The notes under the pieces are model-generated. The model was given only the letters and a program-made list of their open reading frames with translations, made no database searches and had not been told where the DNA came from. A stretch of DNA of 26,835 bases from Novosphingobium sp. (GTDB lineage: Bacteria; Pseudomonadota; Alphaproteobacteria; Sphingomonadales; Sphingomonadaceae), in contig JADYXV010000034.1 in assembly GCA_020853995.1 (NCBI GenBank), forward strand, positions 1 through 26,835, given 5' to 3'. The translations under genes and the position numbers were made by a program. Below, piece by piece: positions 9,482-16,958 of the stretch; position 1 is the first letter of the stretch, and every line of letters begins with the position of its first letter.

Positions 9482-10548
9482 GTGAATTGACGTTGAGCTA
9501 CGAAGACGTTTTGGCAAACGCATTCCAGTGTGGCCATTTGGTGGCCCAGATCAATCTCTTCGCGTTGCGAATGATCAAGCGCTGCTCGCGACGCAGTTTC
9601 GTAAGCAACCGGATCGTCCAGTAGCAAAGACAAAGCAGAAACCCATTGCGAGGAATCCGCATCAGCCGATAGCACGATTCCTCCCGGACCAATCGCTTCG
9701 GGAATGCCTCCACGGTCAGACCCCACAACCGGAATGCCGCTGAACTGCGCCTCAGTCGCAACGCGCCCCCAGGCTTCTTCCCATACGCTCGGCACCGCCA
9801 GAACTTTGGTCTTGGCATAGACTTCGCGCATATCCGAAGTACGCTCATTCAGTGTCAGGTTAGGGAGTGTATTTGCAGCGTCGAGCAAGGCTGCTTCCTC
9901 ATCCGCTGTCAGCGTCCACGCCTTTACGAACAGGAACTGCTGACCCGGCATTTTCCGCACGATCTCCAGCATCTTTTCGACGCCCTTTTTCTGGTGCGGA
10001 TTTATCATGGTAACATAATTGCCGCTTCGTTCGGTGACGTAACGATCACGAATGAATGATGGGACTATGACAGTTGACCGGATGCCATATTGGGCCGCTG
10101 CGCGTGCAGCCGTGAATTGCGAATTGGCGAGAAAAGCGTCAGCGCTTGATGCCGAAACGCCAACAAGGTCATCAGCCTCGACATTGTGCAAGTGGATGAC
10201 GGTAGGAATGCCGATGCTGCGAAATGCTTCGGACAATCGTGCGGGAAAGCCCGATTGGGCAATCACGATATCCGGCTTTGCATAAGCCGATATTGATTCA
10301 ACCGCATCCCACGGAAACCATGTGCGGATCACAGGATATCCCAGCCGATGGTCAACATGGAACGCCCGACCAAGCTTCAGCGCAATCCGCGCCTTGATAC
10401 CAAGCAAACCATCCCCTGTGAGGCCTGCCACGACACTGACCTGATGCCCCCGCTGGATGAGAGTTATCGCCATCTCATGCATATTGGACTGCGCGCCCCC
10501 CGCGATTTGCGGGATGTATGGATGCGCCGTGGCAAGGATGATTCTCAT
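9478..10548 (-). CDS. Glycosyltransferase family 4
   Basis: The 356-aa GT-B glycosyltransferase has the N-terminal loop YIPQIAGGAQSNMHEMA (11-27) and the retaining-enzyme EX7E motif EAWGRVATE (E258 and E266), followed by GIPVVGSDRGGIPE. It probably acts in exopolysaccharide or O-antigen-like glycan assembly. It heads the minus-strand run of three polysaccharide genes and overlaps the next glycosyltransferase by four bases. It diverges from the GT2 gene across a 97-bp intergenic region. A perfect 10-bp palindrome, ACGCTAGCGT (10554-10563), lies 5 bp before its ATG and could be an operator; the AAGGT next to the ATG is too close to be a normal ribosome site. Confidence 0.92.
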   Translation of the reverse strand: MRIILATAHPYIPQIAGGAQSNMHEMAITLIQRGHQVSVVAGLTGDGLLGIKARIALKLGRAFHVDHRLGYPVIRTWFPWDAVESISAYAKPDIVIAQSGFPARLSEAFRSIGIPTVIHLHNVEADDLVGVSASSADAFLANSQFTAARAAAQYGIRSTVIVPSFIRDRYVTERSGNYVTMINPHQKKGVEKMLEIVRKMPGQQFLFVKAWTLTADEEAALLDAANTLPNLTLNERTSDMREVYAKTKVLAVPSVWEEAWGRVATEAQFSGIPVVGSDRGGIPEAIGPGGIVLSADADSSQWVSALSLLLDDPVAYETASRAALDHSQREEIDLGHQMATLECVCQNVFVAQRQFT

Positions 10549-10645
10549 ACCTTACGCTAGCGTGGAAACATAAACTAATGGTAGGGGAAATTCGAGATAA
10601 GTCGGTTTGCCGTCCCGTAAACGTATGCAGAAAGCAACTCGAGCA

Positions 10646-11644
10646 ATGAAGATCACCGTAGTGATCCCTTATTATCAGCGTGAGGCAGGGTTGCTGAAAC
10701 GTGCCGTCGCTTCCATCATTGCTCAAAGCCTTTCAGAACAATGGCTTGTGGAAATCATAGTCGTTGATGATGGGTCGCCATCACCTGCAAGGGACGAGCG
10801 GTTTGACGCTCTGCCCGACCAGATCAGTATCCGGATTGTCGAGCAGGAAAATGGCGGCGTGGGCGCCGCGCGCAATGCCGGCATATCCGCTGCCGATCCT
10901 GCGACCGCCTATCTCGCGTTTCTGGATTCTGACGATGAATGGGGGCCATCGCATCTGCAAAGCGCTGTCGCGCAATTGGATGCTGGTGCAGATTTCTATT
11001 TTGACAACAACATCATCGATGAGGGCAGAGACGCCTTCAGCTATTCGGCTTACATGCAAGTCAAGCATGGCAAGCTTGATCTGGACCGCCCGTTTGTCGG
11101 CATAATGGATGGGCAAGAAGGCTTCGAAGCCATATTGCATGAATGCCTGCCCCACACGTCGCAGGTCGTGTACAACTTTCAACGCCACAGCGCCGTCAGG
11201 TTTGAAACGCACATGCGGCGCGCGGGAGAAGATCAGATCTTCTGGTTGACCCTTGCCCACCGATCACACCGGATTGCCTATTCGACAGCCGTCAATGGCA
11301 ATCGCGGCATTGGCATTTCGATCTATCGGGAATCGCTTGCATGGGATTCCCCGAACGGGCTCAGCCGGGTTGCAGACGAAATCCTGATGAGGACCACGAT
11401 CAGGCGCAAATTCGATCTGACAGCAGGACAGAAAAGGCTTTTGCAACAAGACGCCCAGCGCGTTTGCGATCACTTTGCGTTCCTTGCCGTGCGCAACGCC
11501 CGCAAGCAGCCCCGCCAATTGAGCGAGGCCCTATCACGGCTCACCCGCGAAAGCCCAGGGTTCTGGCTCATGGTTCCAGCCTCTCTACTGCGACTTCCGG
11601 CATACGTCCGCAAATTGCGGCGCGAGGCTGAATTACAGCAATAG
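10646..11644 (+). CDS. Glycosyltransferase family 2
   Basis: The 332-aa GT-A glycosyltransferase has VIPYYQRE at the start, the nucleotide-binding DDGS (41-44), NGGVGAARNAG (69-79) and the metal-binding DSDD (94-97). No transmembrane segment is obvious, so it is likely a cytoplasmic enzyme adding one sugar. ATG 10646 is chosen because the GT2 fold begins there; upstream in-frame residues are highly basic and not family-like. It is divergent from the GT4 run and belongs to the same polysaccharide locus. Its last two codons (CAG CAA) and its TAG stop lie inside the tRNA-Val-derived repeat that starts at 11636, so its natural C-terminus may have been replaced when that sequence arrived. Confidence 0.92.
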   Translation: MKITVVIPYYQREAGLLKRAVASIIAQSLSEQWLVEIIVVDDGSPSPARDERFDALPDQISIRIVEQENGGVGAARNAGISAADPATAYLAFLDSDDEWGPSHLQSAVAQLDAGADFYFDNNIIDEGRDAFSYSAYMQVKHGKLDLDRPFVGIMDGQEGFEAILHECLPHTSQVVYNFQRHSAVRFETHMRRAGEDQIFWLTLAHRSHRIAYSTAVNGNRGIGISIYRESLAWDSPNGLSRVADEILMRTTIRRKFDLTAGQKRLLQQDAQRVCDHFAFLAVRNARKQPRQLSEALSRLTRESPGFWLMVPASLLRLPAYVRKLRREAELQQ

Positions 11645-11694
11645 CGCCACTTCCACGAGAGCGGCGCTTAGATCAGTTGGTCGAGCATCTCGTT
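11636..11694 (+). pseudogene. tRNA-Val(UAC) 5'-half relic with its upstream flank
   Basis: This stretch matches 20565-20624, the flank and 5' half of the intact tRNA-Val gene, at 56 of 60 positions (three substitutions and one missing G in the acceptor stem). The tRNA part is 11663-11694, from the acceptor stem through the D-arm to the start of the anticodon loop. Identity stops at about the loop, and no 3' half follows. With a broken acceptor stem and no T-arm it cannot be a working tRNA. The shared flank contributes the last codons and stop of the GT2 gene. It could be an attachment-site scar, or a duplication. Confidence 0.85.
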
Positions 11695-12284
11695 CAAACG
11701 GTAATCGCCAGAGCCCCAAACCCCCGCATTCTCAATACCTTTGGTACATGCCTGCCGGGTGCTTCCTATCCTCCGGGGTTGAAATCTGCTCCATCTCGCT
11801 TGGCGGCACAGATGCCTTTCAGCAACACATTGGAGCCTCCACATGCCCTGCGAGTAAATCGCCCAAGAGCAAGGCTTGAGCCCCTCCATGTGAGCCAGCC
11901 AGCCTCCGCCGACTGCCTTATAGACATAATTGCATTACCCGTAATTTAAATAACACCATACTTTTGTAATAAGGTTTCTTATATTAACCCGAAAAGAATA
12001 TAAGCTTTCGCTCACACCGTGAGTTTCCCCCTTCAGCAATTATATGCAACATTCTGTAACAGTTACCAATCAGCAACAAATGTTGCATTGATATCACAAT
12101 TGTGGACCAAAAAAATTGGTTGCCCTTTTTACGACTTTCAAGACTTCAATTTCTCCTGCCAAAAGCGCCTCACCCCACTCCCTCCTGCCGCAAAGTCCCT
12201 CCGGATTTTTGGACAGACGCGAGGGAGGGAGGTGCGAAAAAACGGGTCGGCACCAGTTGCCGAGATTAGGGACTGAGAAAAATC
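11695..12284. other. 590-bp non-coding stretch before the TonB receptor gene
   Basis: I see no convincing gene here; the short open frames on both strands have no recognisable content. The first part (11695-11933) is GC-balanced and looks like decayed sequence after the tRNA relic. The middle (11934-12121) is visibly AT-rich and full of inverted repeats, listed separately. The last part (12122-12284) is a leader with a distant inverted repeat, CTCCCTCC (12178-12185) with GGAGGGAG (12224-12231), and a smaller one, CGGCA/TGCCG (12248-12262). This region must contain the promoter of the TonB receptor. Confidence 0.7.
11934..12121. promoter_or_regulatory. AT-rich cluster of inverted repeats upstream of the TonB receptor
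   Basis: Six perfect inverted repeats occur in 188 bp: ATTAC-CC-GTAAT (11934-11945); CTTATATT/AATATAAG with an 11-nt loop (11978-12004); CTCAC-ACC-GTGAG (12011-12023); ATGCAACATT/AATGTTGCAT with a 25-nt spacer (12044-12053, 12079-12088); the palindrome CACAATTGTG (12095-12104); and ACCAA/TTGGT around an A-run (12106-12121). Inside the fourth, GCAAC-AAAT-GTTGC (12073-12086) makes an alternative hairpin. This density suggests binding sites for one or more dimeric regulators controlling the receptor. The regulator is unknown. Confidence 0.6.
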
Positions 12285-15278
12285 ATGAGACACTCTATCT
12301 TCATGCTGCGCGCTGGCGCGGCACCAGTTGCTTTGGGCTTGGCCCTGCTGGCGGCGCCTGCGATGGCCCAGGACGCCGCGCAGCCAACCGAAGAAGCGGC
12401 AGACGCAGGCACGATCGTGGTCACCGGTTCGCGTATCAACCGCCCCGACCTTGAGCAGTCCAGCCCGGTTGCGGTTATCGGCGCTGATGAAATCAGCCGG
12501 CGCGGTGCGATTTCGGTCGAGCAGGTTCTCCGCCAGCTTCCCGGCAGCACCGCCGGTATCAACCCCGGTGTAAACAACGGCGCGACCGGCATTGCGAGCT
12601 TCAACTTGCGCGGCCTTGGTACCAACCGCAACCTGGTGTTGCTGAACGGTCGTCGTATGGTACCATCGACGCTGACGAACATCGTCGACCTTAACGTCAT
12701 TCCCGTAGCGCTCGTCGAGCGTACCGATGTCCTGACAGGCGGCGCTGTTACCAACTACGGCGCGGACGCTATCGCGGGCGTTGTCAACTTCGTAACCCGC
12801 CGTGACTTCACCGGATTTGAAGTTGCTGCACAATATGGCGTTAGCGAGCGTGGCGATGGCCAGGGCTACCGCATCGATTTGACCACGGGTGCCGAATTGA
12901 ATGGCGGCCAGGGCAATGTCGTTCTCGGTCTCAGCTACACGAACACCAAGCCGGTCGTACAAGGATCGCGCGATCTGGGCACTGTGTCACGCGCATCGAC
13001 CTGCTCCACCGCCCAGCGCGTAAGCGGCGTTTGCCCTGACACCGTGCTGCGCGGTTCGGCACAGGGTTCGAACACGGCCGTCCCTGCTTCGCTGTTCGCT
13101 CCTTTGCCGTTGTCTGCGGCTTCGGCAAGCTTCCCCAACACAGTGATCGACCCCACCCGTTCGGGCGGCGCCCAGTTCGACCCTGCAACGGGTACTATTG
13201 CACCGGGCCTGAGCGACTACAACTTCAACCCGCTGAACTACTACCAGACCCCGATGGACCGCTGGAGCGCCTATGCGGCCGGTCACTATGAAGTGACCGA
13301 CACCATCGAGGTGTACAGCGAAGCCATGTTCATGCGTTCGCGCGTGGTGCAAAACCTTGCGCCAACCGGCACGTTCACCGAACAGTTCGGCCTGCCGCTA
13401 AACAATCGGTTCCTGACGCCGGCCCAAAGCGCGCAGTTGTGCTCCTTTGCCAACATTGCAGACTGCCCCACTGCCATCGCTTCGGGTCAGGAAGTGACCG
13501 CCATCGTTGCGCGCCGCTTTGTTGAAACAGGCCCACGTGTCGGCACGTTCACGTCGAACATGTTCCAGATTACTGCCGGTGCGCGTGGCAAGCTGACCGA
13601 CACCCTCAACTGGGACGTTTTTGGCCAGTATGGCGAATCCGAGCGTATCCGCGTTGATACCGGAACAGCGTTGCGTAGCCGCGTTCAGCAGGCTCTGCGA
13701 GGCTGCCCCACCGGTTCTTCGGCAGGCTGCGCCCCCATCAATCTGTTCGGTGCCGAAGGAAGCCTGACCCCGGCAATGCTGGCCTTCGTCGGTGTTCCTA
13801 CAACCCAGACGACCAAAAGCGAGTTCAGCTCGGCACAGGCCCTTGTTTCGGGTGACCTCGGGTTCAGCAGCCCCTTCACCGACAGCCCGATCGGCATTGC
13901 AGCCGGTGCGGAATACCGTCGCTATGGCGGCAGCCAGCTTGGCGATCTTCCCAATCAGCAGCCGGGTGAAATCCTTGGGTCGGGCGGCGCTTTCCTCACT
14001 GTCGACGAAGGCTTCCACTCGAATGAGTTCTTCGGTGAAGTCATCGCTCCGATCGTCACGGACCGTCCATTCTTCTACAACCTGACGCTTGAAGCGGGTA
14101 TCCGTTATGCCGACTATTCAACCACAGGTGGCAATACCACCTGGAAGGTCGGCGGTAGCTGGGCACCGGTGCGCGACATCAAGTTCCGTGCCGCTTATAC
14201 TCGGGCTGTGCGCGCGCCAAATATTGGCGAGTTGTACACGCCGCGCCTGACGGGCCTTAACAATCTGGCTGCAGAGCCATGCCAGGGCAACGTTACCAAC
14301 GCGACAACCCGCACTTTGTGCATTGCACAGCTTACCGCAGCGGGTCTGACCGCAGGTTCGCTGGGCAACGTACCTGCACCAATTGCCGGTCAGGTGAACC
14401 AGACCACTGAGGGCAACCCGAACCTGCAGCCGGAACAAGCGACCACCATCACGGTTGGCGCGGTTTTCCAGCCATCGTTCATTCCGGGGCTTACCGCTAC
14501 GCTTGACTGGTATCGCATCCGCGTGACTGACGCGATCACAGAACCGACTGTCGGCGACATTCTGAACGGATGCTTCGGTCAGTCGAACCCCAATGATCCG
14601 CGCTGCCTTTCGATCCGTCGCAACCCGCTAACCGGCGGATTAAGCGGTTCGACCGCAACCACTGAAGGTATCATCCGCATTTCGAGCAACCAGGGCCGCC
14701 TGGAAACCGAAGGATATGACCTGACCCTGGCTTATGACCGCCAGTTCGGTGATGTACGTCTGGGTATTGCGACACAAGGCAACTACACGACCAAGAGCAG
14801 GTTCCAGTCGAACCCGTCTTCGTTCAATCGCGAATGCGCAGGCTTCTACAGCGTATCGTGCGATCCGGTTCTGCCGAAGTGGACGTTCAACACCCGTGCG
14901 ACCGTCGGTTTTGAAAAGGTCGATGTTTCGCTGTTGTGGCGTTATATCGACGGGGTTCGCTATGAGCCACGCACCGGTGCAAATGCAACCACGCCTCCGG
15001 CAGCAGGAACGGTGGGCAGCTTCGGCTCTGTCGATCCGGCGATCGTCGTACCGAACTATCGCGCAATCGATGCCTACAACTACTTCGATCTGAACATCGG
15101 CTTCAACATAACCGATGACGTGCGTCTTTCGATGCTGGTTGAAAACCTGTTCGACAAGGCAGCGCCAGAAGTCGGCAACACCATCGGTTCAACCGCCTTC
15201 AACAGCGGCAACACCTATCCATCGATGTACGATGCGATCGGTCGCCGCTTCACGATGTCGGCTCGGCTGCGCTTCTGA
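12285..15278 (+). CDS. TonB-dependent outer-membrane receptor
   Basis: The 997-aa protein has a signal peptide (MRHSIFMLRAGAAPVALGLA, then LLAAPAMA, probable cleavage after residue 28). A TonB-box-like segment TIVVTGSRI (43-51) follows. The plug domain contains ISVEQVLRQLPGS, FNLRGLGTNRNLVLLNGRR and ADAIAGVVNFVTRR. A large beta-barrel follows and ends MSARLRF with the C-terminal Phe used in outer-membrane assembly. Barrel motifs such as KFRAAYTRAVRAPNIGELY and GNPNLQPEQATT are standard. Several Cys pairs occur in predicted loops. It imports an unknown large substrate using TonB energy. It is transcribed alone: an AT-rich regulatory region precedes it and a strong terminator follows. Sphingomonads carry many paralogues of this plug type, and the substrate cannot be deduced. 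Confidence 0.95.
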   Translation: MRHSIFMLRAGAAPVALGLALLAAPAMAQDAAQPTEEAADAGTIVVTGSRINRPDLEQSSPVAVIGADEISRRGAISVEQVLRQLPGSTAGINPGVNNGATGIASFNLRGLGTNRNLVLLNGRRMVPSTLTNIVDLNVIPVALVERTDVLTGGAVTNYGADAIAGVVNFVTRRDFTGFEVAAQYGVSERGDGQGYRIDLTTGAELNGGQGNVVLGLSYTNTKPVVQGSRDLGTVSRASTCSTAQRVSGVCPDTVLRGSAQGSNTAVPASLFAPLPLSAASASFPNTVIDPTRSGGAQFDPATGTIAPGLSDYNFNPLNYYQTPMDRWSAYAAGHYEVTDTIEVYSEAMFMRSRVVQNLAPTGTFTEQFGLPLNNRFLTPAQSAQLCSFANIADCPTAIASGQEVTAIVARRFVETGPRVGTFTSNMFQITAGARGKLTDTLNWDVFGQYGESERIRVDTGTALRSRVQQALRGCPTGSSAGCAPINLFGAEGSLTPAMLAFVGVPTTQTTKSEFSSAQALVSGDLGFSSPFTDSPIGIAAGAEYRRYGGSQLGDLPNQQPGEILGSGGAFLTVDEGFHSNEFFGEVIAPIVTDRPFFYNLTLEAGIRYADYSTTGGNTTWKVGGSWAPVRDIKFRAAYTRAVRAPNIGELYTPRLTGLNNLAAEPCQGNVTNATTRTLCIAQLTAAGLTAGSLGNVPAPIAGQVNQTTEGNPNLQPEQATTITVGAVFQPSFIPGLTATLDWYRIRVTDAITEPTVGDILNGCFGQSNPNDPRCLSIRRNPLTGGLSGSTATTEGIIRISSNQGRLETEGYDLTLAYDRQFGDVRLGIATQGNYTTKSRFQSNPSSFNRECAGFYSVSCDPVLPKWTFNTRATVGFEKVDVSLLWRYIDGVRYEPRTGANATTPPAAGTVGSFGSVDPAIVVPNYRAIDAYNYFDLNIGFNITDDVRLSMLVENLFDKAAPEVGNTIGSTAFNSGNTYPSMYDAIGRRFTMSARLRF

Positions 15279-15318
15279 TTGAAGCCGGTATTGGAACAAC
15301 CGACTGTGTAAAAGGATT

Positions 15319-15348
15319 GGGCGTGGTCTTTCGGGGCCACGCCCTTTT
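15319..15348 (+). terminator. Rho-independent terminator after the TonB receptor gene
   Basis: GGGCGTGG (15319-15326) and CCACGCCC (15337-15344) form a perfect 8-bp GC-rich stem around a 10-nt loop, followed by TTTT. It lies 41 bp after the receptor's stop codon. The opposite strand has no T-run after the stem, so it acts mainly on plus-strand transcription. Confidence 0.9.
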
Positions 15349-15472
15349 CTATGTCAGAACCAATGGTGCCAGTGCTCATCGCTGTGCGGAATTTGCATGG
15401 TAAACGGCCGGCACAGGCCGTACCCTACCGCCCACTTCGCCCACATATATCGCCCAATGTAAATAACTGAAT

Positions 15473-16207
15473 TTATGGTCTTTCAAGAGAGGGGAACACT
15501 CTTTCCTGTAACCACAGGATCGATGGATAAGCACAAATCCAGATCCAGAAAAAACGGTTGAGGCCAAAAAGGCAGGCGTTTGCGCCATGGAACAGCGCTG
15601 CGATGATCAGCCCTGCAATCAGGGTCGGCCCGGACAGGAATGTGAGGGGAAAGGCCAGTTCAAAGGTCATGACTGCCCACCCTGCGCCATACAATACCCG
15701 CGGTTGATTGGCCCATTGGCGGATGTTCTCTCCTACGGGATAGGCAGAAAAGAGGAAGACATCGCGCAGGGCTTGGCCGCTTCGCCAGTCCGGGTTCCGG
15801 ATCTTGACCCAACCGGCCATCACATAGCTCAGCAGCAATTGCATTCCCAGATAACCGAAGGCGAGTTCCTTCAGGGCGGGGTTCGATAGATTGAATGTGC
15901 AGGTGAGGCAGAGCAAAACCAGCAGGCTCATGCGGTCCGCCCCGCCGTTATAGGGGCCGTTGAAAAAGGGGAGGATGAACATGTGGTTCACCACCAGCGC
16001 CAATGTCAGCACGGCAGGATTTACGCCTGGCAATTGCGCGCCCAGTGACGCGGCAAACAACAAAACGGACAGGATCAGGCGCGAGACGAATAACAGCCGC
16101 TCCTGCCGCCGGACCGCAGGGCGCACATGTTCAAGGCTTTGCTGAATGAAGGCAAGGGCCATCATCGCAGACGTGAGGTTGACCGCGCTGTCCAGCGTTA
16201 TGGTCAT
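15473..16207 (-). CDS. Multi-pass membrane protein, HTTM-domain-like
   Basis: The 244-aa protein is strongly hydrophobic, with about seven or eight predicted membrane segments. The pattern NGPYNGGADRMSLLVLLCLT, then AGWVKIRNPDWRSGQALRDVF and FHGANACLFGLNRFFW, resembles HTTM-domain proteins, the bacterial relatives of the vitamin K-dependent gamma-carboxylase membrane domain. The catalytic function of bacterial HTTM proteins is mostly unknown, and this one lacks any extra soluble domain. Its ATG overlaps the stop of the upstream gene as ATGA, so the two are co-translated and probably form a functional pair. It converges with the TonB receptor gene. The family call is by remembered pattern only; DoxX-like or other small membrane families remain possible. 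Confidence 0.6.
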   Translation of the reverse strand: MTITLDSAVNLTSAMMALAFIQQSLEHVRPAVRRQERLLFVSRLILSVLLFAASLGAQLPGVNPAVLTLALVVNHMFILPFFNGPYNGGADRMSLLVLLCLTCTFNLSNPALKELAFGYLGMQLLLSYVMAGWVKIRNPDWRSGQALRDVFLFSAYPVGENIRQWANQPRVLYGAGWAVMTFELAFPLTFLSGPTLIAGLIIAALFHGANACLFGLNRFFWIWICAYPSILWLQERVFPSLERP

Positions 16208-16716
16208 ATCAACTCTGCAATCAGGCGCGGGCTTGAAACATAAGCGATGTGACTGACGATCCCGTTTCCGGTGTCGGCCCGGCTGACAAAGCGCAGACGG
16301 ATTCGCAAATGGGAACCGGGCGCGCAGGCCCCTTGAAGGTGCAGATGCCGCGCAATGCGCAGCAGAAGTTCGCGCTCGCTATGCGCATCCGTTTCGGGCG
16401 TGCCGGGACTGACCATCCGTTCGGCAAGACTGACCAGAAACAGGCTCTCGTTCCATTGCGGGTTCCACAAAAAGCGGCGTAACATCGTGAATGGACTGAC
16501 GACCGCAGGGCGTGGACGAAATTCTTGCCAATGCCCGGCCACCTCGTCGGGCGTAGCCAGCACAGCATAGTCGACACGGGGACTGTCGCTCACCGAGTCA
16601 AAGAATCGCCATGACGGCGCAATCGCGGGAAGCAAAAGACGAAGGCTGGTGAACGGGAATGTGATGCGCGCTGCCTTCTGAGCTTTCATTACTGGGGCCT
16701 GAGCCTCACCGCGCAT
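16204..16716 (-). CDS. Protein of unknown function coupled to the HTTM-like membrane protein
   Basis: I do not recognise this protein. From ATG 16716 it has 170 aa, no transmembrane segment and no signal peptide. It contains a hydrophobic-basic start (ARITFPFTSLRLLLPAIAPS), an aromatic-rich middle (RRFLWNPQWNESLFLVSLAE) and a C-terminal strand-rich part (HLRIRLRFVSRADTGNGIVS). ATG 16716 has AAGG 7 nt upstream; ATG 16689 and a TTG at 16731 are alternatives. The four-base overlap with the HTTM-like gene and the lack of other neighbours on this strand suggest a dedicated two-gene unit in which this soluble protein serves the membrane protein. A substrate or redox-partner role would be a guess. 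Confidence 0.75.
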   Translation of the reverse strand: MRGEAQAPVMKAQKAARITFPFTSLRLLLPAIAPSWRFFDSVSDSPRVDYAVLATPDEVAGHWQEFRPRPAVVSPFTMLRRFLWNPQWNESLFLVSLAERMVSPGTPETDAHSERELLLRIARHLHLQGACAPGSHLRIRLRFVSRADTGNGIVSHIAYVSSPRLIAELI

Positions 16717-16958
16717 GGCCCAGCCTTGCAAAGGTGAATAACTTGTCCCTCAGCCGCATTCAAGCAAGCGAAAATACAGTCAATCAGAAAAGGGGTTTAT
16801 GATTCCACAAGCTTTGCGGTGCTGCCTGTCTTCGCAGGCGCAATGTTAACTTAGCCTTTCGTCAAAGGGGGGCTTTGTGCACAGGTCTAACTTAAGCCCA
16901 TCGTAGTCATGCACGCACTATTTGCGATCCTCAATAAAGCAACTTTCAAGGCAAATAC

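Noticed and set aside
10554..10563. Palindrome ACGCTAGCGT as an operator for the glycosyltransferase genes
   Set aside because: A perfect 10-bp palindrome in the right place, but single, without a repeated partner; mentioned in the GT4 entry only.
11663..11694. Second functional tRNA gene
   Set aside because: The acceptor stem has lost a base and there is no anticodon stem closure, T-arm or 3' acceptor strand downstream, so only the 5' half is present.
12248..12331. 13-bp direct repeat CGGCACCAGTTGC before and just inside the TonB receptor gene
   Set aside because: Short, with no further similarity on either side, and the second copy is explained by coding sequence; likely chance in GC-rich DNA.
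15404..15421. Inverted repeat ACGGCC/GGCCGT as a terminator for the HTTM-like operon
   Set aside because: Only 6 bp of stem and no T-run on either strand. It might be a weak structure but does not support a call.
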